DNA of 64,000 bases from Sphingobacterium prati (GTDB taxonomy: Bacteria; Bacteroidota; Bacteroidia; Sphingobacteriales; Sphingobacteriaceae): positions 620,001 to 684,000 of the forward strand of contig NZ_JABJWY010000034.1 of the NCBI RefSeq assembly GCF_013167215.1. Direction: 5' to 3'. A model generated the notes under the pieces. The model was not told the DNA's origin. It made no database searches and saw nothing but the letters and a program-made list of their open reading frames with translations. Shown here one piece after another: positions 18,620 to 27,028 of this stretch; the stretch's first letter is position 1, and every line of letters starts with the position of its first letter. The position numbers and the translations under genes were made by a program.

Positions 18620-18642
18620 CCCGAATGATCTTCGGGCTTTTT
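18620..18642 (-). terminator. Intrinsic terminator for the 28-residue small gene
   Basis: On the minus strand, CCCGAA (18636-18631), loop GATCA, TTCGGG (18625-18620) followed by TTTTTT. It lies 20 bases past the stop of the small frame at 18662-18748. The A run on the other side would let it work in both directions. Confidence 0.75.
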
Positions 18643-18661
18643 TCATGTCGTAACGAATACG

Positions 18662-18748
18662 TTATAAGTGAAGAAAAGCACGAAGAATGCTTCCAGCAAA
18701 TCCATTTGCCGTTAAAGCGTCTTTTGTTTTTATCTTATCGACCAACAT
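18662..18748 (-). CDS. Predicted 28-residue small protein gene
   Basis: Short frame MLVDKIKTKDALTANGFAGS then ILRAFLHL, ending in TAA. It has a hydrophilic Lys-rich first half and an amphipathic, Gly-containing C-terminal half, with no signal peptide or full membrane span. Support is contextual: a well-formed Bacteroidota promoter about 45 bases upstream (18823-18791), a 30-40 base leader, and an intrinsic terminator 20 bases after the stop, making a self-contained transcript of about 165 bases. I do not recognise the family. It could also be a small regulatory RNA with a chance frame. Confidence 0.5.
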   Translation of the reverse strand: MLVDKIKTKDALTANGFAGSILRAFLHL

Positions 18749-18790
18749 AGTTCTTCGTCTTTTAAATTGTTTAAAAATTAATATCAGTGG

Positions 18791-18823
18791 CAAAGGTAAG
18801 TAAGTTAAATTCAATTTTCCAAA
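18791..18823 (-). promoter_or_regulatory. Bacteroidota-type promoter for the small gene
   Basis: Minus strand: TTTG (18823-18820), 21-base spacer, TACCTTTG (18798-18791), an exact TAnnTTTG -7 box with spacing inside the known 17-23 range. Transcription would start near 18784, right after the aspartyl protease stop codon. Confidence 0.6.
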
Positions 18824-18836
18824 TTTCGAAGAAACT

Positions 18837-20150
18837 TTATTTTGAATTAAAAGGCAGCGGATCTTTTAGAAAGAAGGTATAATCGAGTTCCTGTCCAGCT
18901 CTTTCTACCTTAAAGCGGATCTCTTTGCCTTCCTCTGATTTGAAAAGTGTATGGATCGCTTCCAAGGTATAGGAAGACGCTGATCGACCATTGATCTTTA
19001 ACACTTTATCATCCGGCTTTAAACCTACGATTGCCGCAGGAGAATCTGCCCGGACGGTTGCGATTTTGTACAAATTTTTCAACACAAATCGGTATTGTAT
19101 CCGATTGTCCATGCGAACTTCGGTTCCGCCGTCTTTTTTTAGGTAAATAGGCACCTCCTCCTTTTCATATTTAATGCCGTCATGAATGATTTCCAGGCCA
19201 CTCATATTCAAATAATAGAATTTATCAAAGTTCCTGTTTTTAACAAGATAAACAGCGTTATTGGGATAATCGAAGATTACTTTAAATCGACGCAGAAGTT
19301 CGTTTCCAACAGAGCCGATTCGTTCATTGACAAAAGTCGCATGCTGGGTCGAACTCAATTCAGGATAAGCCACTAGTGGATAGTTCATGGTAAAGGGACC
19401 AAGTTCCAACGATTTGATTCGATTTCTTTTTCCGTAAATTTCACCATTGAAGCCCTGTCCAATATAATCGTCAATAAAAGGTGGTTTGATGGCAAAATCG
19501 TTTAATTTGCTAGGGATAAGCATCAGCGCGTCGCTATTGCCCATGTCAATCAATACACGACCTTCGATGTCTGCGGAATCCTGATTAAAAGCGATCGAAA
19601 TATAGGGTCTGTTATTTAAAATATCCAGCGGTATACGCTGCATTTTAGCAAGTCCCTTAGGATATTCTCCTTTCTGATAAAGCGTAACCCGATGTTTCAA
19701 AAAATCCATTTCAACGACATGATCGTTAAAAAAACGGCTTCCCATGATACCATTTATTTCAACGCCTATACGGGTAGAAATATCAATATGTGCATTTTTA
19801 AGGATATAGATGGGCTGATCTGTATCTTCATAGACACCAGCAATGTTAACTTTGTTATTTACAGACAGATAACCATCCAGTCCTTCGTCCTTCCCCAAGC
19901 CTTGAAATTTATTAACAAAGACAGCGCTATCTATAGATTTAAGTGTCTCCCCAAATATCATGGTCTCCTTGACTCCGGTGTCCAACAAGAAGTTCATAGC
20001 ATAGCCGTTGACCTGTACAGGGATAATAGCGAGGTTATGGACAAATAAAAAGGGAATTTTAGCCTTCTTTTTTTCTTTCAGAACAAAACGATCCTGTCCC
20101 CACGCAAAAACGGAACAGAATAATGCTAAAGATAAAAATACTGCTTTCAT
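18837..20150 (-). CDS. Exported retropepsin-like aspartyl protease with PDZ domain
   Basis: 437 residues. A signal peptide (MKAVFLSLALFCSVFAWGQ) precedes two pepsin-like half-domains, with catalytic-type triads MNFLLDTGVKETMIF (about 54-68) and GRVLIDMGNSDALMLIP (about 196-212). The C-terminal 90 residues are a PDZ domain (ATVRADSPAAIVGLKPDDKVLKINGRSA). This architecture is common in Bacteroidota periplasmic or surface proteases of unknown substrate. The second half-site has DMG rather than DTG or DSG, which is tolerated in retropepsins. Stands alone, followed by the small gene. Confidence 0.88.
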   Translation of the reverse strand: MKAVFLSLALFCSVFAWGQDRFVLKEKKKAKIPFLFVHNLAIIPVQVNGYAMNFLLDTGVKETMIFGETLKSIDSAVFVNKFQGLGKDEGLDGYLSVNNKVNIAGVYEDTDQPIYILKNAHIDISTRIGVEINGIMGSRFFNDHVVEMDFLKHRVTLYQKGEYPKGLAKMQRIPLDILNNRPYISIAFNQDSADIEGRVLIDMGNSDALMLIPSKLNDFAIKPPFIDDYIGQGFNGEIYGKRNRIKSLELGPFTMNYPLVAYPELSSTQHATFVNERIGSVGNELLRRFKVIFDYPNNAVYLVKNRNFDKFYYLNMSGLEIIHDGIKYEKEEVPIYLKKDGGTEVRMDNRIQYRFVLKNLYKIATVRADSPAAIVGLKPDDKVLKINGRSASSYTLEAIHTLFKSEEGKEIRFKVERAGQELDYTFFLKDPLPFNSK

Positions 20151-20339
20151 CCAAGTTTATATTTGGTATTTCCAATTTAAACAAGAAATCTCATAATAAA
20201 AAAGGTTTACACAAAAAAAGCAGTATATATCTTTTTATCAACTTTATTAACATCTATTCGAGCCTTATCATCACTTCGCTTGCAACAACATACTACTTGC
20301 TTTGCTGTTTCTCTACCGTTTGAGGTTTATTTTATTGCC

Positions 20340-20515
20340 ATTATTCCAAAGAAGTAGTAAAGAATTGCAAACAAACACCGAGCCTGACCCAAGGAAAGTA
20401 CGAAGAAGGTATCTAGAAAAGGCAAAGAAATGGTAATAAACAAGCAAAGAGACATCGAGAAAATAGCAACAAATAAGCAGAGAAACAGCAAAGGAATACA
20501 AAGAAAAAGCCCTAT
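20340..20515. repeat. A-rich, T-poor degenerate repeat tract
   Basis: About 175 bases made largely of A with G and C and few T. Units such as TAATAAACAAGCAAAGAGAC and CAACAAATAAGCAGAGAAAC recur about 33 bases apart with drift; AAGCARAGA and GARAA words recur. No protein-like frame on the plus strand. On the minus strand it reads as a hydrophobic 62-codon frame that I reject. Origin unknown: decayed tandem repeat or structured-RNA-free spacer. Confidence 0.4.
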
Positions 20516-20685
20516 TTTCCTTTAACGTTTAAGATGATTTTCCAATCATATAGATGCATTCATCTGTGAGTCAAACTAGATATTACGTCTATCATCTTCA
20601 AATATTTCGAGGTCATTGGCTTTATAGCTAGGTTCTATTCGACAAGCATCTTACGGCATAATAATTAGAAAAGATTCTACTTGCA

Positions 20686-20720
20686 AAAAGCCCTCTCTAC
20701 GTGATGTAAAGAGGGCTTTT
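20686..20720 (-). terminator. Terminator of the tRNA-Leu transcript
   Basis: AAAAGCCCTCT (20686-20696) pairs with AGAGGGCTTTT (20710-20720). On the minus strand it begins right after the tRNA 3' end and finishes with a short T run, a classic intrinsic terminator. Confidence 0.85.
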
Positions 20721-20721
20721 G

Positions 20722-20801
20722 TACCCGGAGCCGGAGTCGAACCGGCACGGTTTCCCACTGGTGTTTGAGACCAGCGCGTCTACCAATTCCGCCATCCGGG
20801 C
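20722..20801 (-). tRNA. tRNA-Leu(CAA)
   Basis: 80-base class II tRNA. Acceptor GCCCGGA pairs with TCCGGGT (first pair G-U), the D arm has GGTAGACGC, the anticodon stem CTGGT/ACCAG holds loop CTCAAAC with anticodon CAA (reads UUG), a long variable arm TGGGAAACCGT follows and the T arm is GCCGG-TTCGACT-CCGGC. Discriminator is A, as required for leucyl-tRNA synthetase. The 3' CCA is not encoded, so it is added after transcription. Confidence 0.95.
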
Positions 20802-20915
20802 ATATCCGTTTGGGATGATGCAAAAGTAGGTTTTTTATTGACAAAGAGAAAACTTTTTGAACAAATTTCTCGTCAAAACCAATATTACACTGAAATACAG
20901 TCAAATAATTTTCCC

Positions 20916-21650
20916 TTAATTACTCAAAAAACTCGCCCTGACCGTTATATTAGCTGTTTTCTTTCGTGAAGTTGTATTAAAAGCACCTCCGGAAGAATAT
21001 TCCTCATTGTCATTCTGACCTGTTATCTGAAAAATCCCCAGATCAGCTTTTACTAGACTACCTAACCCTGCATTCGATTCTTTAGCGATATTATCAGCAC
21101 GTTGGTGTGCATTCTTCGAAGCCTGGGAAATAAGTTCCAATTTTAGGTCCTCTAATTTTGAGTAATAATAATTGGGGGTGCTCGAACTCAACTCTATTCC
21201 TTTCGAGATCAATGTCGATATCTCCCTTGAAGCATTGTCTACCTTATTCAGATCCTTGGATTCCACACTTACCGTCTGTGACAATGTATAGCCTGAAAAT
21301 GTATTATACCCATTGCCTTTCCCATCGGTATGGTATTCAAAGTCTTTGGCGATATTTACAGCTTCAAAACGAATTTCGTCCACCTTAATCCCTTGCTGAA
21401 CTAAAAAATCGCGTACCAGATCACGATCTGTTGCTAATTGGGCCGAAGCAGCACTTAATTCGAAGTTCTTTCTGCTAAATGTGGCGTTCCATTTTACCAA
21501 ATCCGATTCAAAGTCCTTCTTAGCATTGCCATTTACAGTAATCGTCTGTGTGGATTTAAATTTATACCGGTAAGCATTGCCCAATATCCACGCAGTAAGG
21601 AGCACAACTACGCCTACTATGATAGAAACAATAATAGATGATGATTTCAT
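20916..21650 (-). CDS. SIMPL-domain (DUF541) protein, membrane anchored
   Basis: 244 residues from the ATG at 21650 (MKSSSIIVSIIVGVVVLLTAW), which starts directly with a transmembrane anchor or uncleaved signal; the frame is open to 21677 but the extra nine residues (MLRKYKKLV) precede the expected signal. The rest is a SIMPL/OMP26-like domain: TITVNGNAKKDFESDLVKWNATFSRKN, then DNASREISTLISKGIELSSSTPNYYYSKLEDLKLELISQASKNAHQRADNIAKESNAGLGSL. The family forms periplasmic oligomers; its role is unclear, with links to oxidative or envelope stress. Divergent from the S9 peptidase. Confidence 0.85.
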   Translation of the reverse strand: MKSSSIIVSIIVGVVVLLTAWILGNAYRYKFKSTQTITVNGNAKKDFESDLVKWNATFSRKNFELSAASAQLATDRDLVRDFLVQQGIKVDEIRFEAVNIAKDFEYHTDGKGNGYNTFSGYTLSQTVSVESKDLNKVDNASREISTLISKGIELSSSTPNYYYSKLEDLKLELISQASKNAHQRADNIAKESNAGLGSLVKADLGIFQITGQNDNEEYSSGGAFNTTSRKKTANITVRASFLSN

Positions 21651-21743
21651 AACCAGTTTTTTATATTTACGTAACAATGAATATACTAAAAAATCGACGT
21701 TTTTTTATTTTTTATAGATAAATTGCGACAAAAAGATTCAAAC

Positions 21744-24572
21744 ATGAATAAGAAAAATATCTGTATCCCATTCTGTTTTCTTGCGACCCTCGCTGTCCAC
21801 GCACAAAAGAAACCATTGGATCATACGGTATACGATAGCTGGCAAAGTATATCATCTCCCTATATCAGTAAATCCGGTAAATTCGTACTCTATCAAGTTT
21901 CGCCACAAGAGGGCGATAATCAACTCTTCCTAAAAACAAAAGAAAACAAAGAATTGATTCAGATACCAAGGGGATATAACGGTAAATTGACGGACTCAGA
22001 AAGCCACTTAATCAGTTTAATAAAAGCACCCTTTGCCGTAACACGCGAGGCAAAAATCAAAAAGAAAAAAACAGAGGATTTCCCCAAAGACTCTTTGGCT
22101 ATTTATAATTTAACAACTTCTTCGCTCGTTAAATTTGCACAGGTCAAGTCCTTCAAGGTGGCAGAACAAAATAGCAATTTTGTTTCCTTCCTTTTTGACA
22201 AAGAAGCAAACGAAAAAACAAATTCGTCCAAAAGCCCAGCAGATTCTACGCAAAACAAAAAAAATACAACGGATAAAAAGAAGAAGACAGTTGCGACATT
22301 AGCTTTATATGATCTCAATTCGGGAGATTCGGTCCAATTCTCCTTAGTCGATCAATATGAATGGAACAAAAACGGAACGAAACTTGTCTTTTCAAAGAAA
22401 ACGGATGCGAAAGACAGCTTATCTAAAGAGTCTGGTGTTTATCTGTATGACATAGCTACTAAAAATCTGAAGAAAATATCAACGGGCAAAGGTGAGTACA
22501 AAAACTTCCGTTTTGATGAGACAGGTAATCAATTGGCTTATTTGGGAGATCTTTCCAAGGAAAAAGCGATGGTTAAAAATTACAACCTTTATTATTATAC
22601 CAACGGCATAGATACTGCACAGTACTTAGCGACCAAAAATAGCACAGGCATTCCTAAAAATTGGGCTGTTAGCGGAGATGGGAATATCCGATTCAGCAAA
22701 AATGGCGAAAAACTTTTCTTCGGCATCGCCCCGATCTCACGTGTCAAAGATACCACATTGGTCGATTTTGAACACGCCAAAGTCGATATATGGGGCTGGC
22801 AAGATGACTACTTACAGCCTATGCAATTGGTTAACTTGAAAAAAGATCTTTCCAAAAACTTTTTAGCGGTCACCTATCCAAAAAATAATCGTACGATCAT
22901 TCCGCTAACAGATGAAACCTTCAATTCCACAGCGCTTACGCCTGATGGAAATGCCGAATACATTTTGGCACGTACGGATTTTGGCAAACGCATCGAAAGT
23001 CAGTGGAAAGGTGGAACAAAGGAGGATGTCTACCTCGTTTCGACGAGAACCGGTCAAAGAGAACTCATTCTCTCCAACTTCTCGGGAAATGTAACCTTAA
23101 GTCCAGATGCGAAATATATCGTTTATTTTGATGAAGAGAAAGGGAGCTGGAATTCGTACCAGATCAGTTCGAAGAGAAAGACCGTATTAAATGAAGGTAT
23201 CCCAGCCTCTTTTTCGGATGAAGAGAACGATATGCCTACGCCTGCCCAAGGCTATGGCATGGCGGCCTGGAGTCCAGATTACAAAGGTATCTATGTCAAC
23301 TCGCGTTATGATATCTGGTATTTTAATCTGGATGGATCCAATAAATCCATCCTCACCAACGGTTATGGCGCGGCCGCCCAAACAACATTACGATATCTAC
23401 CTTTGCGACGTGAAGAGGACCGTGATCAGCCATTGACATTGGATTATAAAAAAGGAGGTTTCCTGACATCATTTGATAACAAAACAAAGGAATCTGGTTT
23501 TTATCAATTTAAAGGTCAGCACAACGACCCCAAAAGGCTCTTTGTTGAACCAAAGACATTTAAAAATATAAATGCCTCCGCTGACCAACAAACCATTCTT
23601 TACACAAAAGAAGATTATGTCAGTTCAGCTAATGTGTATATGAATAGTATTAAATTTAAAAACGAATTGCAGCTATCAGATATTAACAGACAGCAGGCAA
23701 ACTATAATTGGGGCACTGCCGAACTCGTCCATTGGACCACACCGGCAGGCCATCAGGCGGAAGGTATTCTGTACAAACCGGAGAATTTTGATCCGGCAAA
23801 GAAATATCCGGTCATTGCTTATTTCTATGAGAAGCTTTCAGATGGTCTATACACCTATCAACCTCCCGCCCCCACTCCTTCGCGGCTGAATATCCCGTAC
23901 TTTGTGAGCAACGAGTATTTGGTATTCGCACCCAATATCAGTTACGAAACTGGACATCCAGGAAAGTCAGCAGAAGAGTATATCAATTCCGGCATGCGTT
24001 ATTTAGCGCAAAACTCTTGGGTGGATAGTACCAAAATGGGCATTCAGGGACAAAGTTGGGGGGGCTATCAGGTCGCACACCTGATTACGCGTACCAATAT
24101 GTACGCTGCAGCATGGACCGGAGCTCCGGTTGTCAACATGACATCCGCCTACGGGGGAATACGATGGCAGTCGGGCATGTCGCGTCAATTCCAATATGAG
24201 CATACACAGAGTCGTATCGGCAAAACACTATGGGAAGCACCCGAACTGTACCTAGAGAATTCGCCACTATTCCATTTAGATAAGGTAAACACACCTGTTG
24301 TTATTATGGCCAACGACAACGATGGAGCTGTGCCCTGGTACCAAGGCATCGAAATGTTTACCGCATTGCGCCGGCTAAACAAGCCGGTCTGGATGTTGAA
24401 CTATAATGGCGATGAACATAATTTAATTCAACGACAAAACAGAAAAGACATACAGATCCGCGAACAGCAATTCTTCGATCACTACTTGAAAGGAGCTCCT
24501 GCGCCAAATTGGATGAAGAAAGGAGTGCCTGCCACCTTAAAAGGAATAGACTGGGGACTGGATTATAACTAA
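21744..24572 (+). CDS. S9-family prolyl oligopeptidase-type peptidase, exported
   Basis: 942 residues from the ATG at 21744, chosen because MNKKNICIPFCFLATLAVHAQ is a clean signal peptide; an in-frame TTG at 21723 would add seven odd residues. Residues about 30-620 form a WD40/beta-propeller-like region (LYDIATKNLKKIST, LSPDAKYIVYFD). The C-terminal alpha/beta hydrolase has nucleophile Ser in GIQGQSWGGYQVAHL, Asp in MANDNDGAVPWYQG and His in YNGDEHNL: a complete catalytic triad. Likely a periplasmic di/tripeptidyl or oligopeptidase. Followed by a strong terminator. Confidence 0.92.
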   Translation: MNKKNICIPFCFLATLAVHAQKKPLDHTVYDSWQSISSPYISKSGKFVLYQVSPQEGDNQLFLKTKENKELIQIPRGYNGKLTDSESHLISLIKAPFAVTREAKIKKKKTEDFPKDSLAIYNLTTSSLVKFAQVKSFKVAEQNSNFVSFLFDKEANEKTNSSKSPADSTQNKKNTTDKKKKTVATLALYDLNSGDSVQFSLVDQYEWNKNGTKLVFSKKTDAKDSLSKESGVYLYDIATKNLKKISTGKGEYKNFRFDETGNQLAYLGDLSKEKAMVKNYNLYYYTNGIDTAQYLATKNSTGIPKNWAVSGDGNIRFSKNGEKLFFGIAPISRVKDTTLVDFEHAKVDIWGWQDDYLQPMQLVNLKKDLSKNFLAVTYPKNNRTIIPLTDETFNSTALTPDGNAEYILARTDFGKRIESQWKGGTKEDVYLVSTRTGQRELILSNFSGNVTLSPDAKYIVYFDEEKGSWNSYQISSKRKTVLNEGIPASFSDEENDMPTPAQGYGMAAWSPDYKGIYVNSRYDIWYFNLDGSNKSILTNGYGAAAQTTLRYLPLRREEDRDQPLTLDYKKGGFLTSFDNKTKESGFYQFKGQHNDPKRLFVEPKTFKNINASADQQTILYTKEDYVSSANVYMNSIKFKNELQLSDINRQQANYNWGTAELVHWTTPAGHQAEGILYKPENFDPAKKYPVIAYFYEKLSDGLYTYQPPAPTPSRLNIPYFVSNEYLVFAPNISYETGHPGKSAEEYINSGMRYLAQNSWVDSTKMGIQGQSWGGYQVAHLITRTNMYAAAWTGAPVVNMTSAYGGIRWQSGMSRQFQYEHTQSRIGKTLWEAPELYLENSPLFHLDKVNTPVVIMANDNDGAVPWYQGIEMFTALRRLNKPVWMLNYNGDEHNLIQRQNRKDIQIREQQFFDHYLKGAPAPNWMKKGVPATLKGIDWGLDYN

Positions 24573-24582
24573 AAACACACCA

Positions 24583-24618
24583 AATAGATCGATTTGCTTG
24601 AATCGATCTATTTTTTTT
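24583..24618 (+). terminator. Intrinsic terminator after the S9 peptidase
   Basis: Perfect 12-bp stem AATAGATCGATT (24583-24594) / AATCGATCTATT (24601-24612), 6-base loop, with a run of eight T from 24611 to 24618. Confidence 0.9.
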
Positions 24619-24743
24619 AACCAAAAACCAGTCACAAATGCATATTTTGCAAAAAAAATAAAAAAAAATTTCAGTTTTCAGTAAAAACACAATATTTTTG
24701 AAAAACAAAATCAACAAAACTGTAATTTAATTATAAAATACAA

Positions 24744-26933
24744 ATGTCGAACCTAAGATTCAAAGCAGTAGAGGCAGCGGGCTCACGCCAGATTGCACAA
24801 TTTGAAAAAGTTGAAACTAAAAAAGCAACTGACATCTACGGAAAGAACGTTTTTTCCGTAAACAAAATGAAAGACTACCTTCCTAAAAACTCATACAAGG
24901 AGTTAGTTGCATCCATTGAAGAGGGACAGATTATTTCTAGAGATTTAGCTGAGCACATTTCGCAAGCAATGAAAACTTGGGCCCTTAATCATGGCGTTTC
25001 CCACTACACGCACTGGTTTCAACCTTTGACTGGTTCGACAGCTGAAAAACACGATGCATTTTTTGAACCTGATGAAAATGGCGAAGCAATCGAAAAATTC
25101 ACGGCGGATGCTTTAGTTCAACAAGAACCAGACGCTTCATCCTTTCCAAATGGTGGTATCCGTAACACATTCGAAGCTAGAGGATATACAGCATGGGACC
25201 CATCTTCACCAGCATTTATCTACGAAACCGGTGCTGGTAAAACACTTTGTATCCCCACAGTATTTGTTTCTTATACTGGTGAATCATTAGATTATAAAGC
25301 TCCTTTACTAAAAGCAATCAATGCAGTTGATAAAGCTGCAACTGACGTAGCACAATATTTTGACAAATCAATCACAAAAGTAAACGCTTCTCTTGGTATC
25401 GAGCAAGAATATTTTTTAGTGGACCTATCTTTATACAATGCACGCCCTGACCTTCAATTAACTGGCCGTACGTTATTTGGCCACATGTCTGCTAAAGGCC
25501 AACAATTGGAAGACCATTACTTTGGTGCGATTCCAGAGCGTGTATTAGCTTATATGGTTGATCTAGAAAACGAAGCATTAAAACTAGGTATTCCATTAAA
25601 GACGCGTCACAATGAGGTAGCACCATCACAATTTGAATGTGCACCAATGTACGAAGAGATCAACTTGGCAATTGACCACAATCAATTGTTGATGAACGTG
25701 ATGGAGCAAGTTGCTTTGAGACACAACTTCAAAGTATTGTTACATGAAAAACCATATTCTGGTGTAAACGGTTCCGGAAAACACAACAACTGGTCTTTGA
25801 TTACGAATACGGGTATCAACCTATTATCTCCGGGCAAAACGCCTAAAAATAACTTGATGTTCCTGACATTTTTTGTCAATACTATCAAAGCCGTATTTGA
25901 AAATGCAGATTTAATGCGTGCGTCTATTGCAAGTGCCAGCAACGACCACCGTTTAGGTGCAAATGAAGCTCCGCCAGCAATTATTTCGATCTTCTTGGGT
26001 TCTCAATTAGATGAATTGTTGGAAGAAGTAGAATCAGCTCGTGTAGCGAAAAAAGTAAAAGCTGAAGCTAACTTGTGGCACGGCATCCCTAAAGTTCCAG
26101 AATTAAAGCTGGATAACACGGACCGTAACCGTACCTCACCTTTCGCATTTACTGGTAACAAGTTTGAGTTCCGCGCTGTAGGTTCCTCAGCAAACTCTGC
26201 CCTACCAATGACGGTATTAAATGCCATCGTTGCTGCACAATTAATCGAATTCAAAGCTGAGGTAGACAAACAGATCAAAAAAGGTACGAAAAAAGACCTT
26301 GCGATCTTAAATGTTGTGCGTAAATACATTAAAGACTCAAAAGCTATCCGTTTTGAAGGAAATGGATACAGCGAAGAGTGGGAAAAAGAAGCAGCTGCAC
26401 GTGGTCTTTCAAATATCAAATCTACGCCTAAAGCACTAGATGTCTATGTAAAAGAAGAGTCATTGGCATTATTTGAGTCATTAGGTATCTATACAAAACG
26501 TGAATCAGAAGCTCGCCATGAAATCTTGTTAGAAAACTTCTACAAGAAACTTCAAATTGAGGCCCGCGTTATTGAAGAAATGGTTAATAACCAAATCGCA
26601 CCTGCATGTTTCACTTACCAAAATGAACTAATCGAAAATGTAAAAGGTCTTAAAGACCTAGGGCTTGCTCAAGCAGCATTTAGTTCACAGCTGAATTTCG
26701 TGGAGCGTATCTCAACACACGTAAACACCATTCTGGAACAAGCTGAAGCCATGCGTCAAGAACGTAAAAAAGCAAACCAGATCGACGATGTACGTGAACG
26801 GTCAATCGCTTATGACGAATTAGTAAAACCATATTTTGACGTGATCCGTTACCATGTCAACAAATTGGAAAAAATCGTTGACGATAAAAAATGGCCTCTT
26901 CCAAAATTGAGAGAGATCTTATTCTTAAGCTAA
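24744..26933 (+). CDS. glnN: Glutamine synthetase type III
   Basis: ATP-dependent ammonia assimilation, glutamate to glutamine; 729 residues, the GSIII size (GSI is about 470). Hallmarks: the N-terminal GSIII domain (VSHYTHWFQPLTGSTAEKHDAFF), IEQEYFLVD with metal-binding Glu, RHNEVAPSQFE, EKPYSGVNGSGKHNNWS with the ATP and glutamate site, SNDHRLGANEAPPAI and NRTSPFAFTGNKFEFRAVGSS, then a long helical C-terminal region. Standard GS of Bacteroidota; monocistronic between two strong terminators. Codon use is noticeably that of a highly expressed gene. Confidence 0.96.
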   Translation: MSNLRFKAVEAAGSRQIAQFEKVETKKATDIYGKNVFSVNKMKDYLPKNSYKELVASIEEGQIISRDLAEHISQAMKTWALNHGVSHYTHWFQPLTGSTAEKHDAFFEPDENGEAIEKFTADALVQQEPDASSFPNGGIRNTFEARGYTAWDPSSPAFIYETGAGKTLCIPTVFVSYTGESLDYKAPLLKAINAVDKAATDVAQYFDKSITKVNASLGIEQEYFLVDLSLYNARPDLQLTGRTLFGHMSAKGQQLEDHYFGAIPERVLAYMVDLENEALKLGIPLKTRHNEVAPSQFECAPMYEEINLAIDHNQLLMNVMEQVALRHNFKVLLHEKPYSGVNGSGKHNNWSLITNTGINLLSPGKTPKNNLMFLTFFVNTIKAVFENADLMRASIASASNDHRLGANEAPPAIISIFLGSQLDELLEEVESARVAKKVKAEANLWHGIPKVPELKLDNTDRNRTSPFAFTGNKFEFRAVGSSANSALPMTVLNAIVAAQLIEFKAEVDKQIKKGTKKDLAILNVVRKYIKDSKAIRFEGNGYSEEWEKEAAARGLSNIKSTPKALDVYVKEESLALFESLGIYTKRESEARHEILLENFYKKLQIEARVIEEMVNNQIAPACFTYQNELIENVKGLKDLGLAQAAFSSQLNFVERISTHVNTILEQAEAMRQERKKANQIDDVRERSIAYDELVKPYFDVIRYHVNKLEKIVDDKKWPLPKLREILFLS

Positions 26934-26951
26934 TATCGCTTCATACAAAAA

Positions 26952-26989
26952 CAAGAAGAGCATTCCAGCCGGAATGCTCTTCTTGTTTT
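26952..26989. terminator. Intrinsic terminator after glnN
   Basis: Perfect 15-bp stem: CAAGAAGAGCATTCC (26952-26966), loop AGCC, GGAATGCTCTTCTTG (26971-26985), then TTTTA. It can serve both glnN and the converging barrel gene. Confidence 0.92.
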
Positions 26990-27028
26990 ATATACCGACA
27001 GTTGGTTTGAACAAAACCCTACCGGCCG

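Noticed and set aside
20313..20501. Hydrophobic 62-codon minus-strand frame
   Set aside because: Its composition simply mirrors the A-rich tract on the other strand.
20677..20904. 75-codon frame on the minus strand
   Set aside because: It runs straight through tRNA-Leu and its terminator; not a protein gene.
26003..26419. 138-codon minus-strand frame
   Set aside because: Antisense shadow within glutamine synthetase.
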